This document shows, one piece after another, positions 31,056-41,275 of a DNA stretch of 64,000 bases. Source of the stretch: Psychrobacter sp. TAE2020 (GTDB lineage: Bacteria > Pseudomonadota > Gammaproteobacteria > Pseudomonadales > Moraxellaceae). Position 1 is the stretch's first letter; each line of letters begins with the position of its first letter. The notes beneath the pieces were generated by a model. That model was not told the origin of the DNA. It saw only the letters and a program-made list of their open reading frames with translations, and did not search any database. Location of the stretch: NCBI RefSeq assembly GCF_018919485.1, contig NZ_JAHLMU010000001.1, positions 1,620,893-1,684,892 on the forward strand. Reading direction: 5' to 3'. The translations under genes were made by a program, and so were the position numbers.

Positions 31056-31610
31056 ATCTACCTAGTTGTTTTGAATAGTGGTATTAAGTTAGAAACTAAT
31101 TATTATTGGCGCTATTGAATATCGTTGTTAATTAACAAGCTAATAGTCTAAAGATCGATCAATTATAAGTAGTACAAAGCTAGATAACAAATTATTTAAC
31201 TAGCATTGAAAAACCACTTAAACTGAGTCAAAAATCCAGTTTAAAAATCGATAGTAGCATGTGCATTAGTGACAAATTGTCTCAAACTGTATAAACAATC
31301 TTACACTCTGTAGTTAGCTATACCAAACTTTCTTTTACGTTTATCCTCGGACTGCTGCTAATGTAGCACTCTGCCTAAACATAGCTGGATAAGCCGAAAT
31401 CAACCGTTATTTTAACTGGCTACTTATCAAGACTGTTTATCAAAGCTATTAGTCCATACCAGCAATAGGATAATATTAGCTAGTTAGACTTTAGCGCAGT
31501 TAGCCTTATAATAGAGACTATAGCTAATCAGCAAGCGATAATAGTAAACGCTGTAAACTATAACTAACCATAAATTTTTGGCTTAACTATAGCACTTTGG
31601 AGAATGGATC
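31056..31610. other. Divergent intergenic region between prc and nagZ
   Basis: 555 AT-rich bases with no supported gene. Promoters of both flanking genes should lie here. GGAGAATGG directly before the nagZ ATG is its ribosome-binding site. Confidence 0.4.
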
Positions 31611-32696
31611 ATGTACGGCATATTGATGATCGATATTGATAGCACAGTACTTACGGTTGAGGATATTAGCTTAATCAAGCAAGCCCAAGTTGGTGGCGTT
31701 ATTTTGTTTGGTCGCAACGTAAAGGAGCCTTTGCAGGTACGCCATTTATGTGACGATATTCGCTATTACAATCCTGATATATTAATAGGAGTCGATCAAG
31801 AAGGAGGTCGTGTAGCACGCTTACGTGAAGGCTTTACTAAGCTGCCTGCTATGGGACAGCTGGGTAAGTTATTTGATCAAGATCCGAGCCGCGCTTTAAG
31901 CTTAGCTTATGATTGTGGTTATTTAATGGCTGCTGAAGTATTGGCAGTAGGTATCGATATCAGCTTTGCCCCCGTGCTAGACAGAGATGGTATCAGTCAA
32001 GTGATTGGCGATCGCAGTTTTCATCAAGATCCGCAGATAATTGTGGCTCTAGGTACTCAGCTGATGCAGGGTATGAAAGCCGCTGGTATGGCAACTACTG
32101 GCAAGCATTTTCCTGGCCATGGCGCCATTGCGCCAGATTCGCATGTTGCAGAAGCTATTGATGAGCGTAGCTTTGATGAGATCATGGCGACTGATATTCA
32201 ACCCTTTATGCAGACCCTTCCTTGGCTTGATGCGATTATGCCAGCCCATGTTGTTTTCTCGCAGATCGACGCTAAGTCTGCTGGGTTCTCTAAAGTTTGG
32301 TTACAAGATATTCTACGCCAGCAGCTACAGTTCGATGGTGTGATTTTCTCCGATGACTTGTCAATGCAAGGCGCTCAGGCCGCAGGTGATGTCAGTGCAC
32401 GAGTACGAGCAGCAATTGAAGCTGGCTGTGATATCGCCCTAGTCTGTAATGATAGAGTAGCGGCTCATGAAGCAGCTGAAGCAGCACAAGAGCTGCCTTA
32501 TCCTAATCAAAATCGAATTAAAACCATGCGCGGTAAGATTCCGCAATGGCTAGGCAGTCTTGAAGAAACTTGTCAGCAGTTTCAACACTGGCAACAAGCA
32601 AAACTTGCGGTCTCAACGGCTTTTTTTGCTCCGTCAATGGCTGAGCAGTTATCAGATAAAGTCAGCGACTTACTAGATCCTACTAACTATAAATAG
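31611..32696 (+). CDS. nagZ: Beta-N-acetylhexosaminidase
   Basis: 361 residues. Family 3 glycoside hydrolase of the cytoplasm that removes GlcNAc from anhydro-muropeptides in cell-wall recycling, and in many Gram-negatives feeds the AmpR signal. Seen: VGGVILFGRNVKEPLQVRHL, IGVDQEGGRVARLREGFTKL, DISFAPVLDRDGISQVIGDR, the catalytic-loop His/Asp in TGKHFPGHGAIAPDSHVA, and the nucleophile Asp in VIFSDDLSMQGAQAAG. Size and order match NagZ rather than larger secreted GH3 enzymes. Followed by a terminator shared with the OmpA-like gene. Confidence 0.96.
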   Translation: MYGILMIDIDSTVLTVEDISLIKQAQVGGVILFGRNVKEPLQVRHLCDDIRYYNPDILIGVDQEGGRVARLREGFTKLPAMGQLGKLFDQDPSRALSLAYDCGYLMAAEVLAVGIDISFAPVLDRDGISQVIGDRSFHQDPQIIVALGTQLMQGMKAAGMATTGKHFPGHGAIAPDSHVAEAIDERSFDEIMATDIQPFMQTLPWLDAIMPAHVVFSQIDAKSAGFSKVWLQDILRQQLQFDGVIFSDDLSMQGAQAAGDVSARVRAAIEAGCDIALVCNDRVAAHEAAEAAQELPYPNQNRIKTMRGKIPQWLGSLEETCQQFQHWQQAKLAVSTAFFAPSMAEQLSDKVSDLLDPTNYK

Positions 32697-32756
32697 TAGC
32701 TAGCTATAGCATGCAACATCGATGGCGGGTTGCAAGGTCATTGATAAAATCAAACA

Positions 32757-32788
32757 AAAAAACCGCGTCCATTAAAGACGCGGTTTTT
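32757..32788. terminator. Bidirectional terminator between nagZ and OmpA-like gene
   Basis: AAACCGCGTC, ATTAAA and GACGCGGTTTTT stem with A-run on one side and T-run on the other, between convergent genes. Confidence 0.9.
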
Positions 32789-32861
32789 GTTTTATGGTTA
32801 CTGCTCTTTAAGAAACTTTAATCACTTACTAGTTAAAATTAAACAGGGTTATATTTTAACC

Positions 32862-34493
32862 TTATGGTTTCTTTGGATCTACAGCAGTACCTTGAGTTGG
32901 GTCATCACTATCTGGTAGCAAATCATCATTGTTGCTATCAAGTGGATTCAAATCAGGATCTGGCATAGTAGCCGTACCTTTAGTAGCAGTATTGGTACTA
33001 GTACCAGCAGTTACTTCTTCTTCTTTACCCATTGCTGACTCATCATATACTGTAAATTCAATGCGGCGGTTACGGAAACGACCTTGGTCCGTTGAGTTAT
33101 CAGCGATAGGGTTAGATTCACCTGCGCCTTTAGTAGATAGCTTACTAGCATCGACACCTTTAGAGACTAAGTAATCTTTTACAGCTTCTGCACGTTGACG
33201 TGACAAATCTAAATTATAAGCATCTGAAGCTAAGCTATCAGTATTACCAACAATAGTTAATGCCATATCAGGTACTGATTTAATAAGGGCAGCAGCGCGA
33301 TCAAGGAAAGGCTTGTTGGCTTCTGGAATAAGCGCTTCATCAAGTTCAAAGTTGATAACTTGTAAGCTTAAGGCACGAGCAACATCACGTGGATCTGGGT
33401 TTTCACCAAGTTTGCCCATAGCGGCATCAGCAGCTGCTAAGCTACCATCAATTTCGCCTTGTAGATCCAATGGACCTTCTGCTTCCACCGTCATAGCAGG
33501 AGCAACAGCTTGTAAGTCACTAACTAGTTTAGCTAGCACGGTCTCATCAGATGAGTTTACTAAGATTTTATCACCTTTAATAATCATGCTGGCGTTAGGA
33601 ACATCTTTAATAACTGCTAAGATAGCAGCAAGCTGTGGGGCGGCTGGCATATCTATGGCGAAGTCATTATCGACATCAGCACGACACTTATCAGCTTCTG
33701 TACCGAAAGCATCGCTCATCGCACTCATTACAGTACCTTGTAGCGCATCATCACCAACAGTCATACTACAAGCATATAAAGTGCTGTTCGTTTCGCCAGT
33801 GGCGATACGTAATGCAGCAGGCTCTACATCGGCAGCAACGGCAACTTGACCATTATCTGCTACTTGCTCTTCAGTGACTACAGGCGTTCCTACAGGCTCT
33901 GGGTTTTCTTGGCAACCACGTAATAAGGCCCAAGCCAAAGCAGCCAAAATAATCAGACCTATGATAGGCAATAATGCTTTCATAAAGCTGCCTGACTTTT
34001 CTTCTTCTTCACGTACTAATGGCGCCATACTGGTAGTGTCAGAAATACGTTTGCCAGCAGGAGTCGCAACCAGCATTCCAGCAGGAATAACAGCACTAGC
34101 CCAAGCAGGAATGTGATGCTGATAGCTGGATAAATTGTCATTTAAGAACTGCGGTACTGGCGTAGTACCTGCTAAGCTTTTGATCTCGTGATAAGCCAAA
34201 GGAGCTGCCATAGCGATTAAACCACGTGAAGCGGTAGCGTCTACATTGTGCGCAGCTGATAACTCGCTTGATATCTGATCACGATGACTACCCTCTGTCC
34301 ATACGCGATCATAAAACCCTTGATCATCACGAGCGATATTTTCATTGGCAAAGCGGTCATAAGTGTCTGTATCCGCTAAACGCGCGGCAAAAACAGCATA
34401 GAACTGTTCAAGCAAATTCTTTTTGGCAGAGTTATCATCACCTCCTAGTACTGCGGGAGTGACTGTGCGTGTTAAATGACTAATAATATCCAT
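32862..34493 (-). CDS. DUF937-like / TM / BON-like / OmpA-domain membrane protein
   Basis: 543 residues from the ATG at 34493, chosen because TTGAGGAAAT lies 7 bases ahead. Residues 1-150 are a helical cytoplasmic-looking region resembling DUF937. Then comes one membrane helix (FMKALLPIIGLIILAALAWA, near 180-200) and a periplasmic part with a BON-like unit (ASMIIKGDKILVNSSDETVL). A C-terminal OmpA peptidoglycan-binding domain follows (VINFELDEALIPEANKPFLD, NTDSLASDAYNLDLSRQRAE, RFRNRRIEF), then an Asp/Thr/Pro-rich tail. It likely links the inner membrane to the cell wall. A decayed copy of its N-terminal half lies upstream at 35406-35994. Confidence 0.85.
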   Translation of the reverse strand: MDIISHLTRTVTPAVLGGDDNSAKKNLLEQFYAVFAARLADTDTYDRFANENIARDDQGFYDRVWTEGSHRDQISSELSAAHNVDATASRGLIAMAAPLAYHEIKSLAGTTPVPQFLNDNLSSYQHHIPAWASAVIPAGMLVATPAGKRISDTTSMAPLVREEEEKSGSFMKALLPIIGLIILAALAWALLRGCQENPEPVGTPVVTEEQVADNGQVAVAADVEPAALRIATGETNSTLYACSMTVGDDALQGTVMSAMSDAFGTEADKCRADVDNDFAIDMPAAPQLAAILAVIKDVPNASMIIKGDKILVNSSDETVLAKLVSDLQAVAPAMTVEAEGPLDLQGEIDGSLAAADAAMGKLGENPDPRDVARALSLQVINFELDEALIPEANKPFLDRAAALIKSVPDMALTIVGNTDSLASDAYNLDLSRQRAEAVKDYLVSKGVDASKLSTKGAGESNPIADNSTDQGRFRNRRIEFTVYDESAMGKEEEVTAGTSTNTATKGTATMPDPDLNPLDSNNDDLLPDSDDPTQGTAVDPKKP

Positions 34494-35381
34494 AATATAT
34501 TTCCTCAAGTTACAATGGTTTGCCAACAAGCTTTAAAATCATTGGCACTTTTCTTAAAACAGTAAAACTATGACATTGCTGCCTAGCAAAATTATTTATT
34601 GACTACTATTATATCTTATCACTATACCTAAAATATTTATCCATAACGTAATTTATTTGATAAAAAAAATAATGACTTAAGCCCAATATTATCTTTTAAA
34701 TTTCAATAAATACTATGATCATAATAATTGGTAGCGTTACTTATTTTATAAGAAGATCTGTAAAACTCAATCAACAACTACTCCTAACAATCAAACTAGT
34801 TTAATAAAGAACACTCTACTAAATAACTACTTATAAAAATAAATACAAATATAAATAACGATTTAACGGATGCCTACATTATAATTGTGGGTAACTGTGA
34901 ACCACAATAAACCTGATGTTGTGTAAATGCTACTATAAGTAATTTTTCAGTTGTTAGGCGTAACTGCGAGCCTTATTCACAACGAATTGATAACATAATA
35001 TAAACAGATAATATTATCTATTACGAGAACCTGTGAACTATAGGCTTTTCAAATTTATAATAGAGAACCCCTAATTGATAATCATCACCTACTCAACTTA
35101 GAAAATAGATACAGCAATAGATTAATGGAATGATAAAAACGGATTAATAATCCAGGTCCTAATTAACTTTAAATAGCCATTAATTATTAGGGTTTATATT
35201 TTTATCAATTGGCATCGCATGGGTTAAAGAGTCAGATACGATGGACTTACTGACCAAATTTTCTACTTCTGCTAAAGACACATTGCCAGCTGGCTGATTG
35301 CTGTTGTTAAAATTTTTTAGATTATGATTAAAGTTACTAACGTTATCAAATTCATTCTGGTTATTGCAGCTATTAGACTCA
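34494..35381. other. AT-rich region between OmpA-like gene and its decayed paralogue
   Basis: Nearly 900 very AT-rich bases without a supported gene. A minus-strand open stretch at 35180-35380, with no plausible start, codes an Asn-rich peptide and may be the remnant 3' end of the pseudogene or chance. A small hairpin ATTGTGG/CCACAAT lies near 34883. Confidence 0.4.
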
Positions 35382-35430
35382 TAGCTCCTAGCTCCTAGCT
35401 CCTAGCTCCTAGCTCCTAGCTCCTAGCTCT
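35382..35430. repeat. 7-bp tandem repeat (TAGCTCC)
   Basis: Six exact copies and one altered copy. It sits at the broken end of the OmpA-like pseudogene. Confidence 0.9.
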
Positions 35431-35994
35431 AAAAACCCTACTTCTTTTCCTACTCCTTGGTTTTCTATTTCTGCTTTAGCCTTTTTATCAACAATAGTGG
35501 TAACCACTGAATCAATACTAACACTGGCTATAAGCTGCTCTTGACTAGTTGGCATAGCAGCTGATATTACAGGAGCTGCCCATATCGGCAAGTATTGACG
35601 TATCGCTGCCTGCTTTGGCTTTAAGTAAGCAGATAACGACTGACCTTTAGTGAGAACCTCAAATTTTTGATAGTTCAGATGACTAGCATTGTTAATTAGT
35701 TGCTTGGTAGTAGCCAGTAGCCTAATCGACATGATAAGTAACAGCCAAATCATTAGTAATAAACTGTCGCTACTCAGAATAAGGCCAAAGTTGCTCAAAA
35801 ATACTATTAGTCAACTCTGTTGCTAACGCTTGGGTACTTAGCAAATGACTATAAATATCTGCTGATATTAGACGGGCAACTAGTAGCGCATAGACCTGTT
35901 CAAGTAAGCTGATGACTGCTAGATAAGCCTTATCGCTTATATTGTTTTGTAGTTCTGGTATTAAGATCTATACCGATTAATCGATAATTGTCAT
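35406..35994 (-). pseudogene. Decayed paralogue of the DUF937/OmpA-like membrane protein gene
   Basis: Read on the minus strand from an ATG at 35994, the frame gives MTIID, then stops, then LLEQVYALLVARLISADIYS, SIFEQLWPYSE, a stop, RQFITNDLAVTYHVD and a stop. After a frameshift near 35740 it gives LLATTKQLINNASHLNYQKF and RQYLPIWAAPVISAAMP. These align in order with LLEQFYAVFAARLADTDTYD, YDRVWTEGSHRDQISSELSA and HHIPAWASAVIPAGM of the intact neighbour at 32862-34493. At least four in-frame stops and one frameshift are visible. The membrane, BON and OmpA parts are missing or unrecognisable. The longest open piece (35409-35798) should not be taken as a functional gene. Confidence 0.8.
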
Positions 35995-36616
35995 GGTTTT
36001 TACCTAGATTAGCGCTATTCTCACAGATAGCGGCAGCTTAGGCAAAACCTTATATTTCTTAGAAGAAAATATTATGAAAGGCTTACACTATGGACATAAT
36101 TGCTATTAAAGTCACTCATTAGTTAGATAATAATTAACTTTTGTTAGCTATTGTCGCTAAAAAACCTACAGTCTTCTATAATTAGTCGTTTATAATGGCT
36201 CCTAGAAATTTCTCCTAAAATGGCTTCCTTAAAACATCACTGTTAATACTTTCCTGATGGAAGAATAGCGTTAAAATGGCAGTACTAGTACAGTAGTCCC
36301 TTCAGTAGCCGCCAGCAGTCAATTTGGCTGCTAATTTGGTAGTGAGAGCTTTGATAACAGATTTCGCTGGGGCATAGAAAGATTTAACTATTAAATGAAT
36401 CTGCTAATAAATAAGCAATAAAAAGTACTACTCCTAAAGCCGTAGTTAGTCATTACAAATTTGTATGTGTATGTAAATTACGCTGCGCTATCGTTGTGAT
36501 TTATTTTTAAAGTCACTAAGATAAGGTCTACTTGTTAGATTTTTGCTATACCCTTTTATGTTAGCTAGTAGGCTTTTAGCCCCTTTATTAATTCGTATTT
36601 GCCTAAGGATTTCCCT
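35995..36616. other. Intergenic region before the rhomboid gene
   Basis: About 620 bases, AT-rich. Only short open stretches are seen on either strand and no product is recognised. It may contain further decayed DNA next to the pseudogene. Confidence 0.4.
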
Positions 36617-37225
36617 TTGCTGAACCACACCACCCTTATTATTATTATTACGGTTATCGTAAGCTTATTGGCATGGCAAAATAAGGCCTTGTTTAATCGT
36701 CTTATTTTTTATCCACCAGCAGTAAGCAGTGGGCAATGGGATCGTTTTGTCACTCACGGTTTCATTCATGCGGACAGTATGCACTTGCTGTTTAATATGT
36801 TCACTTTATACTTTTTTGGTAGAGCTATTGAAGGCATATATCAGCCGTTTTTAGCAGGTTATGGTTTTTTAGTGTTCTACGTTTTGGCTATCGTCGTGGC
36901 GATGATTCCAAGCTATCTTAAAAATAAAGGCAATGCCAGTTACTTAAGCCTAGGCGCCTCAGGTGGGGTGTCAGCAGTATTGTTCGCCTTTATCTTACTA
37001 GCACCTTGGGACATGATTTATTTATTCGCAGTCGTGCCTATTCCTGCGATTTTATTCGCTGTCGCCTACGTCGCTTACAGTATCTATGCCAACAAGCGTG
37101 GTGGCTCTAATATCAATCATATGGCTCACTTATGGGGTGGTGCCTTTGGGGTAATAGCTACTATTGCTCTACAGCCTCAGATATTGCCACATTTCATTAA
37201 CGCTTTACTCTCGCCCAGCTTTTAG
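36617..37225 (+). CDS. Rhomboid-family intramembrane serine protease
   Basis: 202 residues from a TTG at 36617, which has TAAGGAT 6 bases upstream; another TTG at 36599 would add six residues. It has about six membrane helices. The catalytic Ser is in SLGASGGVSAVLFAF and the His in NHMAHLWGGAFG. The L1-loop/TM2 block is FVTHGFIHADSMHLLFNMFT, whose His and Asn stabilise the oxyanion. It cleaves membrane proteins within the bilayer; the substrate is unknown. A phosphoesterase gene follows after 45 bases on the same strand. Confidence 0.92.
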   Translation: MLNHTTLIIIITVIVSLLAWQNKALFNRLIFYPPAVSSGQWDRFVTHGFIHADSMHLLFNMFTLYFFGRAIEGIYQPFLAGYGFLVFYVLAIVVAMIPSYLKNKGNASYLSLGASGGVSAVLFAFILLAPWDMIYLFAVVPIPAILFAVAYVAYSIYANKRGGSNINHMAHLWGGAFGVIATIALQPQILPHFINALLSPSF

Positions 37226-37270
37226 TGGGCTGTACCTTTTAGTATAAAAAATCAGTATAGAAAGCTAGTT

Positions 37271-38218
37271 ATGATTATAGATATTATCGGCGATATTCAC
37301 GGTTATGCGGACAAGCTTATTGGCTTGCTCACGCAGTTAGGTTATGTTCATAACGGCCAATATTTTGAACCTCCTAACAATCATAGAGCGCTGTTCATTG
37401 GTGACTTGATAGACCGAGGTTCGCAGCAGCTCGCCACCTTAGAGTTAGTATTTGCCATGTTAGACGCTGATGTGGCCGATGCGGTTATGGGCAATCATGA
37501 ATACAATGCCTTAGCCTATGCTACCATTGACCCCAATGAGCCAGATCAGTATTTACGCCCGCACAATGCTATCCATACTGCTCAGCATCAAGCATTTTTG
37601 GCAGAGATAGCATTTGGTTCTGATTTACATCGTTATTGGCTGGCACGTTTATATGAGCTACCATTATGGATTGAAACTGACTACGCTTGTTTTGTCCATG
37701 CTTGCTGGGATGTCGACAGCATGGCGGTATTGCAGCCGTTATTGAGCGCTAATCACTGTCTAACGGAGCAAGCACTGATAATGACCTCACAAAAGCACAG
37801 CTTGCCTTATGAGGCATTAGAGCGGGTGCTAAAGGGAGTAGAAACTCCGCTACCAGCAGGGTTAGTCATTATCGATAAAGAAGGTACTGAACGTTCAAGA
37901 GTGCGAGTACGCTGGTGGCTAGATGAATTAAATAAACGCACTATCCATCAAATTGCGCGCGCCCCAGATTCAGGATTAGCGCAGATTCCGATAGATGCCT
38001 TAGCAGAAAATATCGATTTTACTTTAAAGACCGATAAACTAGTATTCGTGGGCCATTATTGGCTAACTGGTGAGCCACAGCCCTTAAGTGCACAAGTTAT
38101 TTGTACCGACTATTCTGCAGCGGTAGATAGTGGCTACTTGACTTGCTACCAGTTAGAGACTACTAAGTCCTTAGCACTCTCCTCCAGCAATTTTGTCCAG
38201 CATCGCCACGACTGTTAA
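37271..38218 (+). CDS. Calcineurin-like metallophosphoesterase
   Basis: 315 residues. Metal-dependent phosphoesterase of the PP2A/bis(5'-nucleosyl)-tetraphosphatase superfamily. The motifs are complete: DIIGDIHGYADK, LFIGDLIDRGSQ, AVMGNHEYNALAY, a later CFVHACWD and a final VFVGHYWLTG. The substrate (phosphoprotein or dinucleotide) cannot be decided from the motifs. There is no signal peptide. The gene probably shares a transcript with the rhomboid protease. Confidence 0.88.
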   Translation: MIIDIIGDIHGYADKLIGLLTQLGYVHNGQYFEPPNNHRALFIGDLIDRGSQQLATLELVFAMLDADVADAVMGNHEYNALAYATIDPNEPDQYLRPHNAIHTAQHQAFLAEIAFGSDLHRYWLARLYELPLWIETDYACFVHACWDVDSMAVLQPLLSANHCLTEQALIMTSQKHSLPYEALERVLKGVETPLPAGLVIIDKEGTERSRVRVRWWLDELNKRTIHQIARAPDSGLAQIPIDALAENIDFTLKTDKLVFVGHYWLTGEPQPLSAQVICTDYSAAVDSGYLTCYQLETTKSLALSSSNFVQHRHDC

Positions 38219-38415
38219 TCTTCTACTGTCTAATACGGTTTGATACAGTCTGATTAATTAACTAATTATTAATTAGCTATTCATCCTTTGGCAATCGGCA
38301 GTTAAATAATGTTTAAAAAACCGCTAAATTATGCTCTATTAACAGTAGCACTCAAACTTGTCTTTACGGCAGTAGTAGAATTTTTGTATGATAGTCTTTT
38401 TGAGGATATTGCGCC

Positions 38416-38958
38416 ATGAGCACTGTCACTACCCAACCTAATCCCATTACCTCACCTGCCGGCCCAGCCAAAGTAGGTATCATCATGGGTTCGCAGTCTG
38501 ATTGGGCTACTATGAGCGCTGCTGCACAACTATTAGCTGACTTCGATGTTGCTTTTGGATGCGAAGTAGTCTCAGCCCATCGAACGCCTGACCGATTGTT
38601 TGATTATGCCAAAGCCGCCAAAGATAATGGCTTACAAGTGATTATAGCTGGTGCGGGCGGTGCTGCTCATTTACCAGGTATGTGTGCCAGCCAAACGCCA
38701 TTGCCAGTATTGGGTGTACCCGTTAAGTCCTCTATGCTCAGCGGTTGGGATAGCTTATTGTCTATCGTTCAAATGCCTAAAGGCGTGGCGGTTGGTACTT
38801 TAGCGATCGGTAGTGCCGGTGCTTATAACGCTGCTTTGCTTGCTATTCAGATCTTGGCGCTACAAGATAAGGTGCTAGCTACCAAACTGCATGACCTACG
38901 TCAAAAGCAAACCGAAACTATCTTAGCTAGTCCCACCCCAGGTATCATTAACCAGTAA
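38416..38958 (+). CDS. purE: N5-carboxyaminoimidazole ribonucleotide mutase
   Basis: 180 residues. Class I PurE converts N5-CAIR to CAIR in de novo purine synthesis. Seen: [20 protein letters not shown], the active-site His in [33 protein letters not shown] and [20 protein letters not shown]. An N-terminal tail of about 18 residues precedes the fold. Its partner purK is 248 bases downstream with a terminator-like hairpin between them, so expression may be partly separate. Confidence 0.97.
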   Translation: MSTVTTQPNPITSPAGPAKVGIIMGSQSDWATMSAAAQLLADFDVAFGCEVVSAHRTPDRLFDYAKAAKDNGLQVIIAGAGGAAHLPGMCASQTPLPVLGVPVKSSMLSGWDSLLSIVQMPKGVAVGTLAIGSAGAYNAALLAIQILALQDKVLATKLHDLRQKQTETILASPTPGIINQ

Positions 38959-39059
38959 ATAAAAAACAGCTACTGTATTTAACTTACTTGCTAATAAATA
39001 GGTTTTATTGTAGGTAATGGTTACTTTGTATAAGTCTTTTACATAAGTGTTTTAGTGAC

Positions 39060-39082
39060 AAGGTGCCTATAGTGCACCTTTT
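39060..39082 (+). terminator. Hairpin between purE and purK
   Basis: AAGGTGC, CTATAGT and GCACCTT with a short T-run, about 100 bases past the purE stop. Confidence 0.55.
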
Positions 39083-39206
39083 GCTATTTTATTAGCCTTA
39101 CTACTCTGCGAGCTATCCCTAGATTTTGATTCTGCAATATTCTAGAGTATTGTAGAGTCTGCTTAACCAAATCATTCAAATCATCTTATTAATTTAAAGG
39201 CCAGCT

Positions 39207-40604
39207 ATGACCACAGCCAATGCTTATCCTGTTACTCAAACTATTCGCACTATCGGTATCTTAGGCGGTGGTCAGCTCGGCATGATGCTAGCTCAAGCAG
39301 CTATGCCGTTAGGTTATCAGTGCGTGTTTTTGGAGGACAATGCTGATTGTCCAGCTGGCCTCTATGGTCGGGTTTATACTAGTGAGCAATTAGAGGATTT
39401 CATCGCTGCTGCTGAAGTATTTACGCTAGAGTTTGAAAACACCCCTACTGCGACTGTTGAACGCTTGGCTAAACTTTCTGCTAGCCAGCAAAAACAGGGA
39501 ATGTTTCCACCTCCTATCGCCCTTGAGATTGCGCAAGACCGCTTAAAAGAAAAACAATTATTCAATGATCTTGACATCGCTACTGTACCGTTTAAAGCAG
39601 TTTCCTCTCTAGCTGACTTGCAGCAAGCTTGCAGTACTTTGGGCCTGCCTATCGTGTTGAAAACCAGTCGTGGTGGCTATGATGGCAAAGGTCAATACGT
39701 TATAAAAGAGCAAAGTGACATAGCGCTGGCTTGGCAAGAGCTCAAAGCTGCGGTGAGTGGCGATGGTCGCCTTACTTCACTGCCAGCACCACTTATAGCC
39801 GAAGGCTTTATTAACTTCAGCCGTGAGGTATCCATCATTGCAGCACGTGGCCAAGACGGTACCGTACGCTGTTATGATTTAGTGGAAAACCATCACTATC
39901 AAGGTGTGTTGGCTAAAACTCAAGCACCAGCTGTAGGCACTAGCCACTTGTTTGCGCAAGCACAGAGCAGCATGACTAGTTTGATGAATCATCTCGACTA
40001 CGTAGGCGTTATGGCGCTTGAGCTGTTCGTTACTAAAGATGAGCGCGGTAATGATTACCTGTTGGCGAATGAGATTGCTCCAAGAGTGCATAACTCTGGG
40101 CATTGGAGCATTGAAGGCGCTGTTACTAGTCAGTTTGAAAATCACATACGGGCGGTGGTCGGCTTGCCCCTTGGAGATACTGATAATATACATCCGGTTA
40201 TTATGCTCAACGTACTAGGGCAGTATCCAGATACTAAAGCGATAATGGCTATTGATGGCGCGCACTATCACAGCTATCATAAAGCTGAGCGTGAAGATCG
40301 CAAGATTGCTCATATTACCCTGATGCCCAATGATGTTGCCGATTTAGAACTGGCATTAGCTAAGCTGATCACTATCATGCCTAATAAAATGGGCTTAGAT
40401 AAAAAGCCCTCTTCACTATTAATTAACCAAGCGATAGCGGAACTAGTAACCGATACTCAAAGCAACGATTCGCAACAGGAGCAGTCAAGCGCTGCTGAAA
40501 TAGTGATGACTAGTAATAATGCTGATGCCACCAAAACAGCAGAGCCTAAAACCACTACTAAGCCAAAATCTACAAAACAACCTGTTAATAAGGTGAAAAA
40601 ATAA
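39207..40604 (+). CDS. purK: N5-carboxyaminoimidazole ribonucleotide synthase
   Basis: 465 residues, longer than the usual 355-380. ATP-grasp enzyme that makes N5-CAIR from AIR, ATP and bicarbonate, the substrate of PurE. Seen: IGILGGGQLGMMLAQAAMPL, EVFTLEFENTPTATVERLA, LKTSRGGYDGKGQYVIK, NFSREVSIIAARGQDGTVRC and NEIAPRVHNSGHWSIEGAVT. The last 55 residues are a Ser/Thr/Lys-rich disordered tail with TTTKPKSTKQ, which the family lacks. The stop overlaps the yaiI start (ATAATG). Confidence 0.97.
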   Translation: MTTANAYPVTQTIRTIGILGGGQLGMMLAQAAMPLGYQCVFLEDNADCPAGLYGRVYTSEQLEDFIAAAEVFTLEFENTPTATVERLAKLSASQQKQGMFPPPIALEIAQDRLKEKQLFNDLDIATVPFKAVSSLADLQQACSTLGLPIVLKTSRGGYDGKGQYVIKEQSDIALAWQELKAAVSGDGRLTSLPAPLIAEGFINFSREVSIIAARGQDGTVRCYDLVENHHYQGVLAKTQAPAVGTSHLFAQAQSSMTSLMNHLDYVGVMALELFVTKDERGNDYLLANEIAPRVHNSGHWSIEGAVTSQFENHIRAVVGLPLGDTDNIHPVIMLNVLGQYPDTKAIMAIDGAHYHSYHKAEREDRKIAHITLMPNDVADLELALAKLITIMPNKMGLDKKPSSLLINQAIAELVTDTQSNDSQQEQSSAAEIVMTSNNADATKTAEPKTTTKPKSTKQPVNKVKK

Positions 40605-41053
40605 TGCAGATTTGGGTTGATGCTGACTCAGTACCTCTAATAGCCAAAGACTTGATTATTAAAACAGCTGAACGTACTCAGACTACCGTAATATTCGTCG
40701 CCAATCAGCCTATTAAATTACGTAAGTCACCGCTATTAATTATGACCGTGGTGCCACAAGGTTTTGATAAAGCTGATGATTATATCGCTGAAAATATTCA
40801 AGCAGGAGACTTGGCTATTACTAGCGATATTCCACTAGCCAATGATATTCTGGATAAAGGCGGCAAAGTACTGACCTCACGTGGGGTCATTTACGATCAT
40901 AATAACATTAAGCAAAAGCTCAATATGCGTGACTTCATGGATACTATGCGTGGTACTGGCGTTTTAGAATTGCAGGAGATGAGCGGTCAGAAACCTTATG
41001 GCGACCGTGATAAAAAGTCTTTTGCTGATGGGCTGAACCGTTTAGTTCGTTAA
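40604..41053 (+). CDS. yaiI: YaiI/YqxD family protein (DUF188)
   Basis: 149 residues. DUF188 proteins have a PIN/NYN-like nuclease-type fold with acidic residues. Here the start is MQIWVDADSVPLIAKDLI, followed by VVPQGFDKADDYIAENIQAG, AITSDIPLANDILDKGG and SRGVIYDHNNIKQKLNMRD. Biochemical role is not established for the family. Its ATG shares one base with the purK stop, so it is translationally coupled to purine genes, though that need not imply a purine role. Ends at a strong shared terminator. Confidence 0.92.
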   Translation: MQIWVDADSVPLIAKDLIIKTAERTQTTVIFVANQPIKLRKSPLLIMTVVPQGFDKADDYIAENIQAGDLAITSDIPLANDILDKGGKVLTSRGVIYDHNNIKQKLNMRDFMDTMRGTGVLELQEMSGQKPYGDRDKKSFADGLNRLVR

Positions 41054-41150
41054 TTAGACCCCGTGCTTGAACTGACTTTAAATTGTAAATTTTTTACTTG
41101 CGAAGGGTATTTTGCATGGCGACTATACCATCATGTAAGTAGATACTTAA

Positions 41151-41187
41151 AAAGAGCGTACAAGCTAAAAAGCCTGTACGCTCTTTT
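41151..41187. terminator. Bidirectional terminator between yaiI and epmA
   Basis: AAAGAGCGTACAAGC and GCCTGTACGCTCTTT stem with TAAAAA loop, between convergent genes. Confidence 0.88.
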
Positions 41188-41275
41188 GTTTATTTAAATG
41201 GCGTAGCTATTGATGATTGATAATTAATGAGTATTGCTGATGGCTTGTTAATTACTGGTTAATCGCTATTAGCTA

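Noticed and set aside
35409..35798. A 129-residue minus-strand open frame as a functional gene
   Set aside because: It aligns to part of the neighbouring OmpA-like protein, with the preceding homologous part in another frame full of stops, so it is part of a pseudogene.
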